Positions 1 through 6,085 are shown, counted from the first letter of the stretch. The stretch is 6,085 nucleotides of DNA from Haloarcula sp. (GCA_028275075.1 JAQCNK010000143.1:1-6085); one strand, 5' to 3'. Numbers and translations: made by a program. Notes: a model not told the origin generated them from the letters alone.

Positions 1-18
1 TTCTCCGTACGTCTGGTC

Positions 19-1383
19 CTATCGTGCAGTCCGCCGACCGAGCACGAACACGAAAAGGGCAATCAGAACGGCAGCGAACGCCGCCTGACTTGTGACGAGT
101 TGCCGGGCCAACTCGGAGGCCGGTTCCGGCTGGAAATCTCCAATTCCGATTGTTATGAACGTGAGCGTGCTGAAGTAGAGTGTCTCAGCGGGGGTCCGCA
201 TAAAGCCCCCTGCCCCGTCCCGAATGAGATCGGATTGGGCATAGACCGCCGAATACGCCGTGATGACAAGCAGCCACCAGAGAAGGACCCGCCTGAGGCT
301 CTCACCGTAGTTAAATACAATACCGGAAATCACGGCACGAGCGTGATGAGAGCGTTCCTTCCGTGTTCGATGCAGTTTCTTCTCCATCTCCTTTCGACGG
401 ACAACCATCGAACGCTCCAGTGACGGCCGGGAGTTGTTACCCGCAAGCTTCTCGAGTTTGATGTACGTATCGGCGGCCTTGGTCAGCAACTCTTCGCGAT
501 CCGTATCCTCATTGGTACTACCTTCCCGCAGTTCGAGGTCGTACTCACACCGGGGCCCCGGCTGGAGACCCCCTCGCTGCCACCAACTTGCATACTCGGA
601 TCTGTTTGTGTGCAAGTCAGTCCGGTCATCAATTTCGACATCTGTGATCCTCGCGCCGTACGGTCTGATACCTGTCAAATCTGTGTTAGAAAGGTTTGTT
701 CCGAGCAATGTTGCCCGTTCCAAGTTCACGTCGGTCAGGTTGGCACCTTCCAAGTTTGCGTCAGTCAAGTCGGCGTCGAACAGGTCCGCATCGGGCAGGT
801 CGGCCACAGACAGGTCCGCGTTAGTCAAGTCGGAGTTGGACAGGTATGCGTTGGTTAGGTCGGCGCGGGTCAGATCCGCACCGCGCAGGTCGGAGTTGAC
901 CAAGTACGCGTCGGTCAGGTCAGCTTTGTACAGATACGCATCGCTCAGATCGGCGTTGACCAAGTACGCATCGCTCAGATCAGCGGTGAGCATATACGCG
1001 CTGCTCAGGTCAGCATTGGTCAGATCCACGTCGCTCAGGTCAGCCTCTCGCAGAGCGACGCGGTTCAACGAGAGTCCATCTTCCAATTCGAGACCGGACA
1101 GGTTTGCCCCGTCAAGCAACTCGACTGCGGTGAAAACGGAATCGGGGCCCCCCACGTCGGTTTGGCGTCGGGTGTCCGCATCAACACGACCATCACGCAG
1201 CGTCTGGACAGTCTTTTCGTCAGTGTCGTCTGGGTCAGCGTGCCAGGCACAGCGGTCAGTATCTGAGAGCGTCTCACGGAAGCAACAACTCTGGTGACGA
1301 GGGTCACGGCGGCCCGGGTCATCCCCCGCTTCGTAATCCTCTGGCCACGTGTATCCGCAGCGATTTGTCGCCGAGTCGTCCAT
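19..1383 (-). CDS. Pentapeptide-repeat protein fused to a two-helix K+ channel-like pore
   Basis: A 454-residue protein in four parts. Residues 1-50 hold a Cys/His cluster (C9, H30, C33, C34, C45, H48), possibly a metal site. Residues 93-238 are about 29 pentapeptide repeats of the A(D/N)LSx type, which in this family fold into a right-handed quadrilateral beta-helix. Residues about 252-353 are a charged, probably helical linker. Residues 366-383 and 429-449 are hydrophobic helices flanking a pore loop with the filter-like sequence TIGIGD (411-416), the layout of the Ion_trans_2 family. Inference: a tetrameric cytoplasmic-membrane cation channel, probably K+, with a large cytoplasmic N-terminal module that gates it, anchors it or senses a ligand. 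The ATG at 1383 is chosen because a TATA-like element lies about 25 bases upstream and the Cys cluster follows at once. The gene is divergent from HMG-CoA synthase. The domain assignment is secure; selectivity and physiological role are not known. Confidence 0.9.
   Translation of the reverse strand: MDDSATNRCGYTWPEDYEAGDDPGRRDPRHQSCCFRETLSDTDRCAWHADPDDTDEKTVQTLRDGRVDADTRRQTDVGGPDSVFTAVELLDGANLSGLELEDGLSLNRVALREADLSDVDLTNADLSSAYMLTADLSDAYLVNADLSDAYLYKADLTDAYLVNSDLRGADLTRADLTNAYLSNSDLTNADLSVADLPDADLFDADLTDANLEGANLTDVNLERATLLGTNLSNTDLTGIRPYGARITDVEIDDRTDLHTNRSEYASWWQRGGLQPGPRCEYDLELREGSTNEDTDREELLTKAADTYIKLEKLAGNNSRPSLERSMVVRRKEMEKKLHRTRKERSHHARAVISGIVFNYGESLRRVLLWWLLVITAYSAVYAQSDLIRDGAGGFMRTPAETLYFSTLTFITIGIGDFQPEPASELARQLVTSQAAFAAVLIALFVFVLGRRTAR
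670..1074 (-). repeat. Coding pentapeptide repeat array (15-bp unit, 30- and 60-bp super-periods)
   Basis: Twenty-seven consecutive five-residue units are centred on a Leu (one Met) at residues 106, 111 and so on to 236. Two more units lie at L95 and L100, separated from the array by a one-residue insertion. At the DNA level the units still share long identities: GTTGACCAAGTACGC occurs at 895-909 and 955-969 (60 bp apart, equal to one four-unit turn of the helix), and TACGCATCGCTCAGATC at 935-951 and 965-981 (30 bp apart). This points to growth of the array by duplication of two- or four-unit blocks. Confidence 0.85.
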
Positions 1384-1405
1384 ATGCCAGTCAATTCAGA
1401 CCAAC

Positions 1406-1411
1406 TATACA
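1406..1411 (-). promoter_or_regulatory. TATA-like element for the channel gene
   Basis: On the minus strand this reads TGTATA, in an AT-rich patch centred about 25 bases before the ATG at 1383. That is the spacing expected for an archaeal TATA box driving a leaderless transcript. It overlaps an 8-bp palindrome, ACAATTGT (1409-1416), which could be incidental or a regulator site. Confidence 0.5.
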
Positions 1412-1603
1412 ATTGTTGCCCTTTTTGTCACTCATACTGGTGGCTGTAAGTTCCTAAAGATATTGTTTACACACCGCCCGCACTATCCGCAGGACCCCTC
1501 TGGGTGCTGCCGGACTGTACGGGCGCGTTGCTGTCGTGGAGTCGAGTGTGGGTCGGTTTTCGCCAGTAGAATCGACAAACGACGAACTGCTGGTCGACAG
1601 CCA

Positions 1604-1609
1604 TTTATA
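1604..1609 (+). promoter_or_regulatory. TATA box of the HMG-CoA synthase gene
   Basis: TTTATA is a good archaeal TATA box, centred about 26 bases before the ATG at 1632, so transcription should begin at or next to the start codon (leaderless). This decides the start: the longer open frame beginning with GTG at 1536 would contain this promoter. Two perfect palindromes flank the box, GTCGAC at 1593-1598 and ACGTACGT at 1609-1616; either might bind a regulator. Confidence 0.7.
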
Positions 1610-1631
1610 CGTACGTGCGGATTTTGAGGCA

Positions 1632-2969
1632 ATGACTGCTGTCGGTATCGACGCGATGGAGATCTGGACAGGCAAACTGAAACTGGACCTCGCGGAGACG
1701 TTCGCGCCAGCAAAGGGTGACGATCCCGGAAAGTACACGAAAGGGCTGGGGTTACACGCCTCATCGTTCCCGGATGTCCACGAAGACATCGTGACGATGG
1801 CAGCCAACGCAGCACACAGGCTGATGGAGCGCAAGGAACTCGAACCGGACGATATCGGCCGTATCGACGTGGCGACGGAGTCCTCGTTCGACAACTCCAA
1901 ACCCGTCTCGACCTACGTCGCCGGCTGCTTAGAGAAAGTGTACGATGGCGACTTCCACCACGCCAACAAAGGTGAGCGGAAGTTCGCCTGTATCGCCGGT
2001 ACACAGAGCCTGGACGACGCCTACAACTGGATTCGTGCCGGCCGCCACCGTGGTCGGGCCGCTATGGTTATCGCTACCGATACCGCGCTGTACGCACGGG
2101 ATGAGCCAGGAGAGTCCACGCAGGGTGCTGGAGCCGTTGCGCTGCTGGTCAAGGAGAACCCCTCCCTCGTGGAACTGTCGCCCGAGCAGGGCTTTGGCAG
2201 CGCCGACGAGACTGACTTTCTGAAGCCCAATCAGCAGTTCCCGTCTGTCGATGGCGAGCGGTCGGTAAACGTCTATCTTGCACGTATGCGCGAGGCGCTC
2301 GACGACTTCGCCTCGGTCGACGGGGATATCCATCCCGAGGACTATCCGCTCATCCCGTTCCACACTCCCTTCCCGGGAATGGTCCGGAAGGCCGCCGCAC
2401 TGGGGTACCGACATATCATCCGCGACACCGAGGTCGAAGACGAACTCGCCGGGGAGATCGGCTACCAGCCAGTGCGGGAGGCGTTCGACAGCGACGACGA
2501 GTTTTACGAGGCTATCCGCGAATACACTGACGCACTGACCGAGACCGAACGCTACCGCGAGTGGTACGCCGAGACCATCGACCCGACACTGGCGATCTCT
2601 CGTCACGTCGGTAACTGGTACACCGGGTCGGTCCACATCGCCCGCGCGGCCGGCCTCAAACAGGCACAGGAGAACGGCCGCGACCTCGACGGCAAGGGGC
2701 TACTCGTCGCCTCCTATGGCTCCGGCGCACAGGCCGAGGTTCACGCCGAAACCCTCGTCGACGGCTGGGAGGACGAGATCGCCCAACTGAACATTGACGA
2801 ACAGATCAGCGGCCGCTACGGGATGTCGTTCGAGGAGTACGAGCAGATTCACGACGTCCACAACCACGATCTGGAGGCGGACGCTAACGCCTTCACCGAT
2901 CCCAGCGAGGAGTTCGTCTTCGACGGCTGGGGACGGATGGGTGAGCGGACGTACAACTACGTGGAGTAG
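1632..2969 (+). CDS. hmgB: Hydroxymethylglutaryl-CoA synthase
   Basis: This enzyme condenses acetyl-CoA with acetoacetyl-CoA to give HMG-CoA, the first committed step of the mevalonate route that supplies isoprenoids for archaeal ether lipids, quinones and carotenoids. It is cytosolic. The 445-residue protein has the thiolase-fold catalytic set: E83 in VATES (general acid/base), nucleophile C120 in KFACIAGT, H244 in PFHTPFPGM, N328 in GNWYTGS, and the glycine loop SYGSG at 361-365. The length and these motifs resemble the bacterial/eukaryotic-type enzyme more than the shorter methanogen type, which works with a DUF35 partner; no thiolase or DUF35 gene is beside it here. The ATG at 1632 is chosen because family homology starts at MTAVGIDAMEIW and a TATA box sits about 26 bases upstream. 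It converges on the regulator gene with a 48-base gap. The naming follows haloarchaeal usage (hmgB; mvaS in bacteria). Confidence 0.95.
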   Translation: MTAVGIDAMEIWTGKLKLDLAETFAPAKGDDPGKYTKGLGLHASSFPDVHEDIVTMAANAAHRLMERKELEPDDIGRIDVATESSFDNSKPVSTYVAGCLEKVYDGDFHHANKGERKFACIAGTQSLDDAYNWIRAGRHRGRAAMVIATDTALYARDEPGESTQGAGAVALLVKENPSLVELSPEQGFGSADETDFLKPNQQFPSVDGERSVNVYLARMREALDDFASVDGDIHPEDYPLIPFHTPFPGMVRKAAALGYRHIIRDTEVEDELAGEIGYQPVREAFDSDDEFYEAIREYTDALTETERYREWYAETIDPTLAISRHVGNWYTGSVHIARAAGLKQAQENGRDLDGKGLLVASYGSGAQAEVHAETLVDGWEDEIAQLNIDEQISGRYGMSFEEYEQIHDVHNHDLEADANAFTDPSEEFVFDGWGRMGERTYNYVE

Positions 2970-3017
2970 CGAGACGGCGACCGAAGGGAACCCAAAGCAG
3001 TAGCGAGCGAGCAGAAA

Positions 3018-3725
3018 CTACGGCAGTCCGCGAAGCCCCTCAAGCACCACGTCGAGGTCCGAGTCAGTCACGGCCAGCGAGACATCGTCGATTCGGGCCA
3101 GGTCCGCGGCGTGGTCCCAGATATCGTCGCCGTCGAGGCCGTGCAGGACGACGGCACTGGGCGTCGGCGAGAGCACACGCATCGCAACCAGTGGTGACTC
3201 GCCGCGCGTGACACCGGTAAAGACGAGCGCGCGGTTCGTCGACTGCCCGTAGAGCTGATGGAACTGGTCCGACGAGAGCCTGGTGATCGCGGCCAGAGAG
3301 TTGATGACCGTGTGACCGGCGACCGTGTCGGCCCCGCCGCGGTAGAGCTGCTCGGCGCCGATAGCGTCGTACACCCGTTCGACGTCGACGGTCGCTGGAT
3401 ACTCTCTGAGGTCGTGGACGACATCGCTGTCAAAGCCCGATGAGAGGACACGGGCGTACTGGCGAATGTGGTCGCCACCGCGGTCCGTGTCGATGTCAAG
3501 CAGCGCACCGATGAGCCGTCGGACGACACCGATTCCGGGGTTGTCGCGGCGGCCGCTCTCGTAGTCCGAGACCACCGACGGGGAGACATCCAGCCGCTCG
3601 GCCAGCGCCGTCTGAGCGACATCAAAATCCGTCCGCCACTTCCGGAGTGTCGCCCCCGGATCGTCGCTGAGTGCGACCTCGCCGGCTATCTTCTCCGCGA
3701 GTTCATTCCGGACACCCCGTGCCAT
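3018..3725 (-). CDS. XRE-type helix-turn-helix transcriptional regulator, archaeal family
   Basis: A 235-residue, soluble, probably DNA-binding protein. Residues about 24-76 form a Cro/CI-type domain: the helix-turn-helix spans about 38-59 (TALAERLDVSPSVVSDYESG), followed by the usual RRDNPGIGVVRRL extension. Residues about 110-235 form a second domain with stretches such as VINSLAAI, RALVFTGVTRGESPLVAMRV and VVLHGLDGDD. I recall this pattern from a conserved archaeal family of predicted regulators (COG1709-like); its ligand and targets are unknown to me. The ATG at 3725 is the start; no Shine-Dalgarno sequence precedes it. The gene lies 51 bases downstream of the pilin-like gene on the same strand, so co-transcription is possible. 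A direct repeat around a weak TATA-like stretch lies just upstream and could allow its own control. Confidence 0.85.
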   Translation of the reverse strand: MARGVRNELAEKIAGEVALSDDPGATLRKWRTDFDVAQTALAERLDVSPSVVSDYESGRRDNPGIGVVRRLIGALLDIDTDRGGDHIRQYARVLSSGFDSDVVHDLREYPATVDVERVYDAIGAEQLYRGGADTVAGHTVINSLAAITRLSSDQFHQLYGQSTNRALVFTGVTRGESPLVAMRVLSPTPSAVVLHGLDGDDIWDHAADLARIDDVSLAVTDSDLDVVLEGLRGLP

Positions 3726-3742
3726 TAGGTGACGGGACGGCA

Positions 3743-3765
3743 GTACCGGACAAAAGGGTACCGGA
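3743..3765 (-). promoter_or_regulatory. Direct repeat flanking a weak TATA-like element before the regulator gene
   Basis: The octamer GTACCGGA occurs twice on the plus strand, at 3743-3750 and 3758-3765, 15 bases start to start (TCCGGTAC twice on the coding strand). Between them the minus strand reads CCTTTTG, an AT-rich patch about 28 bases before the ATG at 3725, where a TATA box would lie. The arrangement suits an operator that covers the promoter. The TATA match is poor and function is inferred. Confidence 0.4.
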
Positions 3766-3776
3766 GAGCCGAAGCG

Positions 3777-4358
3777 TCACGCCCTGATCGGTTGGTCGAT
3801 AATAGTGGTTCCAGTTGGAACGTGAACGAGACGGACGACCACGGTGTCGCCGGCGTCGAGGCGGCAGTCCCCCGTCGCGAGCCGGAACTGGGCGGTCTCG
3901 CCTGCCGACCACTCGCCGTCGTCGTCCACGTCACCGGTGCCGATCGGCCCCTCAACCGAGTTGGCCGAGTTGTCGAAGACGTCGTCGCCGCGCACGTACC
4001 GGCTCGTAGGTCGCGGGTCGTCGCCGTCGACGGGGAGGTTCACCAGCCGACCGGTCTTGCCGCAGGCGTCGCTCGCGTCGACGGCGAGTTCGAGATCAGC
4101 GACGGTGAGCGTGTCTCCTCCCTCGTGGGTAATTCGGATTACCTGTCCGGTGTAGCGTCCGCCGCCGTCGGCGTAGCGCTCGTAGCTTCCGCCGGAGGCC
4201 ACAACGGTTGGGGAACTGCCGGTTAACTGATCGGTGAACCCCAGTGCCGTAGCCGAGACGGTCGCCGCGAGCAGGAGGGTGAGGCCGACCAGCAGGACGA
4301 CGCCGACGACAGGCGACACCGCACGTTCCGCTGTGGAGTTGGGAAGGCTGGATACCAC
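3777..4358 (-). CDS. Type IV pilin-like protein with archaeal class III signal peptide
   Basis: A 193-residue protein with the haloarchaeal pilin N-terminus: a short charged leader, then RAVSPVVGVVLLVGLTLLLA. A prepilin peptidase of the PibD type would be expected to cut after A13, leaving a hydrophobic helix (about 14-39) for assembly or membrane anchoring. The exported part (40-193) is acidic and predicted to be beta-rich. It carries two cysteines, C99 and C165, which may pair, and an EF-hand-like loop D143-E154. GTG at 4358 is the only usable start: the same frame upstream meets a stop at 4380-4382. It is divergent from rfcL and precedes the regulator gene by 51 bases. Whether it is a pilus subunit, a minor pilin or a lone surface protein cannot be told; no pilus assembly ATPase or membrane platform gene is in view. 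Confidence 0.85.
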   Translation of the reverse strand: MVSSLPNSTAERAVSPVVGVVLLVGLTLLLAATVSATALGFTDQLTGSSPTVVASGGSYERYADGGGRYTGQVIRITHEGGDTLTVADLELAVDASDACGKTGRLVNLPVDGDDPRPTSRYVRGDDVFDNSANSVEGPIGTGDVDDDGEWSAGETAQFRLATGDCRLDAGDTVVVRLVHVPTGTTIIDQPIRA

Positions 4359-4380
4359 GGGGGGTCTGGTCGCCCCTTCC

Positions 4381-4386
4381 TACAAG
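4381..4386 (-). promoter_or_regulatory. Possible weak TATA element for the pilin-like gene
   Basis: The minus strand reads TTCTTGTA across this point, centred about 25 bases before the GTG start at 4358. The position fits a leaderless transcript, but the match to the archaeal consensus is poor. Confidence 0.3.
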
Positions 4387-4424
4387 AACTGTCGGGCCAT
4401 CGATGTTCCCCGCGCTCCGCAATC

Positions 4425-4430
4425 CCTAAA
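4425..4430 (+). promoter_or_regulatory. Probable TATA element for rfcL
   Basis: CCTAAA, within CCCTAAACG, is the most AT-rich patch close to the gene and lies about 28 bases before the ATG at 4456. This matches the leaderless spacing seen at the HMG-CoA synthase gene. It shares a 97-base divergent intergenic region with the pilin-like gene. Confidence 0.45.
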
Positions 4431-4455
4431 CGACCCTCGCGCCAACCACGGAGCA

Positions 4456-5949
4456 ATGGATTGGACCGAGAAGTACCGCCCGAGTACGCTCGCGGAGGTA
4501 CGGGGAAACAACAAGGCCCGCGACAGCCTGAAAGAGTGGGCCGACACATGGGACGACCACCGGGAGGCCGTGATCCTCCACGGGACGCCGGGCGTCGGCA
4601 AGACCTCCGCGGCCCACGCGCTCGCCAACGACATGGACTGGCCGACTATCGAACTCAACGCCAGCGACACCCGGACGAAAGATGTCATCAATCAGGTGGC
4701 GGGCGAGGCCGCGAAATCGGGGACGCTCACCGCCGGTGAGGCGGGTCGTCGGCTAGTCATCATGGACGAGGCCGACAACATCCACGGGAACTCGGACCGG
4801 GGCGGCGCGCGTGCCATCGGGTCACTGGTCAAAGAGGCTGGCCAGCCGATGATCCTTATCGCCAACGAGTTCTACGAAATGTCCAACAGCCTCCGAAACA
4901 ACTGTCAGGACATCGAGTTTTCAGCGGTCCAGAAGCGCTCTATCGTTCCCGTCTTGCGGGACATCTGCCGGAAGGAAAGCATCGAGTACACAGACGCCGC
5001 CATCGAGGACATCGCCGAGCAGAACAGCGGCGACCTGCGCGGGGCGATCAAGGATATGCAGGCCACTGCGGAGGGACGGGACCGAATCGAGGCCGACGAC
5101 TACGTCTCCGGCGAACGGGACACCTCCTCGGGAATCTTCGAGTATCTGGACGTGGTGTTAAAAGAGGGTGACGCTGAAGAAGCACTGAAAAAGAGCTACG
5201 ACGTCGACGAGACGCCAGACGACCTGATAAACTGGATCGAGGACAACATGCCCAAAGATTACCAGGGAGCGGAACTGGCGCGGGCCTACCGCTCGCTCTC
5301 CGACGCCGACCGCTGGCTCGGACGGGTGCGTGCGACACAGAACTACTCGTTCTGGCGCTACGCCGGCGACGCGATGACCGCCGGGGTTGCCGCTGCACGC
5401 GACGGTGAGAAAGGCGGATGGACGCGCTATGGCCCGCCGAGTTACTGGTCGAAACTGGGCCGGTCGAAGGGGACGCGTAATACGCGGGACCACATCGCCC
5501 AGCAGATAGCGACCATCGACGGCGTCTCCATGCGAACGGCCCGCCGAGAGATTATGCCGTTCCTCGCGACGATGACCCACCACTGCAAGAACCGCGAGCT
5601 AACGGTGTCGATGGCCGCGACTTACGAGTTAGAGACCGACCACGTCTCCTTTATCACCGGTTCGGGCGAGTCGACGAACAAGGTCCAGTCCATCGTCGAG
5701 GACGCCGAGCAACTCCGGGAAGACGCCGCCGTGGAACACTCGGGTGGTGCCTTCGAAGGCGCTGTCGCGAACGGAGCTGACGACGGGGACGAGAGTGACG
5801 ACGAGTCAGCAGATACCGAGGACGACGGCGGGCAAGCGACACTCGGTGGGGATGCCTCCGAGGCGACCGACGACGAACCCGAGGAAACACCTGACAGCGA
5901 CACTGCCGACGATGACGACCAGCAGTCAGGCCTCTCGGACTTCATGTGA
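4456..5949 (+). CDS. rfcL: Replication factor C large subunit (clamp loader)
   Basis: The 497-residue large subunit of the archaeal clamp loader, which with four small subunits opens and loads the PCNA sliding clamp onto primed DNA using ATP. Visible motifs: WTEKYRP at the extreme N-terminus (RFC box II), Walker A GTPGVGKT (43-50), Walker B MDEAD (103-107), sensor 1 N137 in IANE, and sensor 2 R195 in SGDLRGAIKD. The small-subunit SRC arginine-finger motif is absent, as expected for the large subunit. A collar region follows to about residue 420, then an acidic, probably disordered tail (about 441-488) that ends in a PIP-box, QSGLSDFM (490-497), which should bind PCNA. The ATG at 4456 is chosen because the family begins at MDWTEKYRP; an open frame extends upstream to 4234 but overlaps the pilin gene and has no family similarity. 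There is no intein. It converges on the gene at the right edge. Confidence 0.97.
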   Translation: MDWTEKYRPSTLAEVRGNNKARDSLKEWADTWDDHREAVILHGTPGVGKTSAAHALANDMDWPTIELNASDTRTKDVINQVAGEAAKSGTLTAGEAGRRLVIMDEADNIHGNSDRGGARAIGSLVKEAGQPMILIANEFYEMSNSLRNNCQDIEFSAVQKRSIVPVLRDICRKESIEYTDAAIEDIAEQNSGDLRGAIKDMQATAEGRDRIEADDYVSGERDTSSGIFEYLDVVLKEGDAEEALKKSYDVDETPDDLINWIEDNMPKDYQGAELARAYRSLSDADRWLGRVRATQNYSFWRYAGDAMTAGVAAARDGEKGGWTRYGPPSYWSKLGRSKGTRNTRDHIAQQIATIDGVSMRTARREIMPFLATMTHHCKNRELTVSMAATYELETDHVSFITGSGESTNKVQSIVEDAEQLREDAAVEHSGGAFEGAVANGADDGDESDDESADTEDDGGQATLGGDASEATDDEPEETPDSDTADDDDQQSGLSDFM

Positions 5950-5958
5950 CGCGGCCGG

Positions 5959-5963
5959 AAAAA
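5959..5963 (-). terminator. Possible T-tract terminator for the right-edge gene
   Basis: A run of five T on the minus strand begins five bases after the stop codon of the edge gene, in the 19-base gap between two convergent stops. Archaeal transcription can end at short T-runs, but this one is short and unsupported by other signals. Confidence 0.25.
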
Positions 5964-5968
5964 CTCTC

Positions 5969-6085
5969 TCAGTCCGAACTCGGTGCCGCGTCGGAGTCGG
6001 TCCCCGAGTCGGCAGCGGTGTCGGCGCTAGCCGCCGTCGCGGGCGCGTCGAACGACCACGCGGTCGCCGCGACCATCGCGGTCAG
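5969..6085 (-). CDS. C-terminal end of an unidentified protein (partial)
   Basis: Reading leftward from the window edge, one frame stays open for 38 codons and ends with TGA at 5971-5969. The visible residues begin LTAMVAATAWSFDAP and finish with an Ala/Asp/Ser-rich acidic tail (AADSGTDSDAAPSSD), a typical haloarchaeal disordered C-terminus. The first stretch is hydrophobic and could be the end of a membrane helix, so an integral membrane protein is possible. The gene would converge on rfcL with only 19 bases between the stops. Too little is visible to name a family, and a GC-rich region stays open by chance fairly often. Confidence 0.55.
   Translation of the reverse strand: MTAMVAATAWSFDAPATAASADTAADSGTDSDAAPSSD

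Noticed and set aside
670..1107. The regular repeats considered as a CRISPR array or intergenic satellite
   Set aside because: The period is 15 bp with no spacers, and the units translate without interruption into pentapeptides.
434..1297. A 287-codon open frame on the plus strand opposite the channel gene, rich in Arg, Ser and Ala
   Set aside because: It is the antisense of the pentapeptide array: the repeated codons keep this frame free of stops and give a repetitive basic product. The minus-strand frame has clear domains and a promoter.
1536..1631. A 32-residue N-terminal extension of HMG-CoA synthase from GTG at 1536
   Set aside because: The TATA box at 1604-1609 lies inside it, and the family similarity begins at the ATG at 1632.
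1929..2636. A 235-codon minus-strand open frame inside the HMG-CoA synthase gene
   Set aside because: It is the complement of a well-supported enzyme whose catalytic residues are all present; long antisense frames are common in GC-rich haloarchaeal DNA.
2970..3017. The 48-base gap between convergent genes, examined for a terminator hairpin or small RNA
   Set aside because: No convincing stem-loop or T-run is visible, only a short TTT after the regulator's stop on the minus strand.
4234..4455. A 74-residue N-terminal extension of RfcL
   Set aside because: It overlaps the 5' part of the pilin-like gene and its promoter, and the conserved WTEKYRP motif begins directly after the ATG at 4456.
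5622..5945. A 107-codon Ser/Pro-rich open frame antisense to the end of rfcL
   Set aside because: It mirrors the acidic Asp/Glu/Ser tail of RfcL, lacks any recognisable motif and ends inside the gene; it is a composition effect.

Overview
The window looks like a piece of a haloarchaeal chromosome (class Halobacteria). The evidence is acidic, Asp/Glu-rich proteins, a GC-rich sequence with weak archaeal TATA boxes about 25-28 bases before several start codons (leaderless transcripts), an archaeal replication factor C large subunit, a mevalonate-pathway HMG-CoA synthase, and a type IV pilin with the archaeal class III signal peptide. The genus cannot be fixed from the sequence; a relative of Haloarcula is only a guess.

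Layout: (1) 19-1383, minus strand: a 454-residue protein with an N-terminal Cys/His cluster, about 29 pentapeptide repeats, a charged helical linker and a C-terminal two-helix potassium-channel-like pore. (2) 1384-1631: a divergent promoter region. (3) 1632-2969, plus: HMG-CoA synthase, the entry step to isoprenoid ether lipids, with a TATA box placed for a leaderless start. (4) 3018-3725, minus: an XRE-type helix-turn-helix regulator of an archaeal family, convergent with (3). (5) 3777-4358, minus: a small pilin-like secreted or membrane-anchored protein carrying an EF-hand-like calcium loop, just upstream of (4) and possibly co-transcribed with it. (6) 4359-4455: a second divergent promoter region. 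(7) 4456-5949, plus: the RFC large subunit, with an acidic tail ending in a PCNA-binding motif. (8) 5969-6085, minus: the C-terminal end of a protein that continues past the right edge.

The genes do not form one pathway: lipid synthesis, clamp loading, surface structure, regulation and ion conduction sit side by side, as is common in haloarchaeal core chromosomes. I see no CRISPR array, insertion sequence, integrase, tRNA, rRNA or defence island. The least ordinary item is the pentapeptide-repeat/ion-channel fusion, which has an N-terminal metal-site candidate, a TIGIGD filter and a regular tyrosine pattern. Next are a direct repeat upstream of the regulator and the calcium-loop candidate in the pilin.
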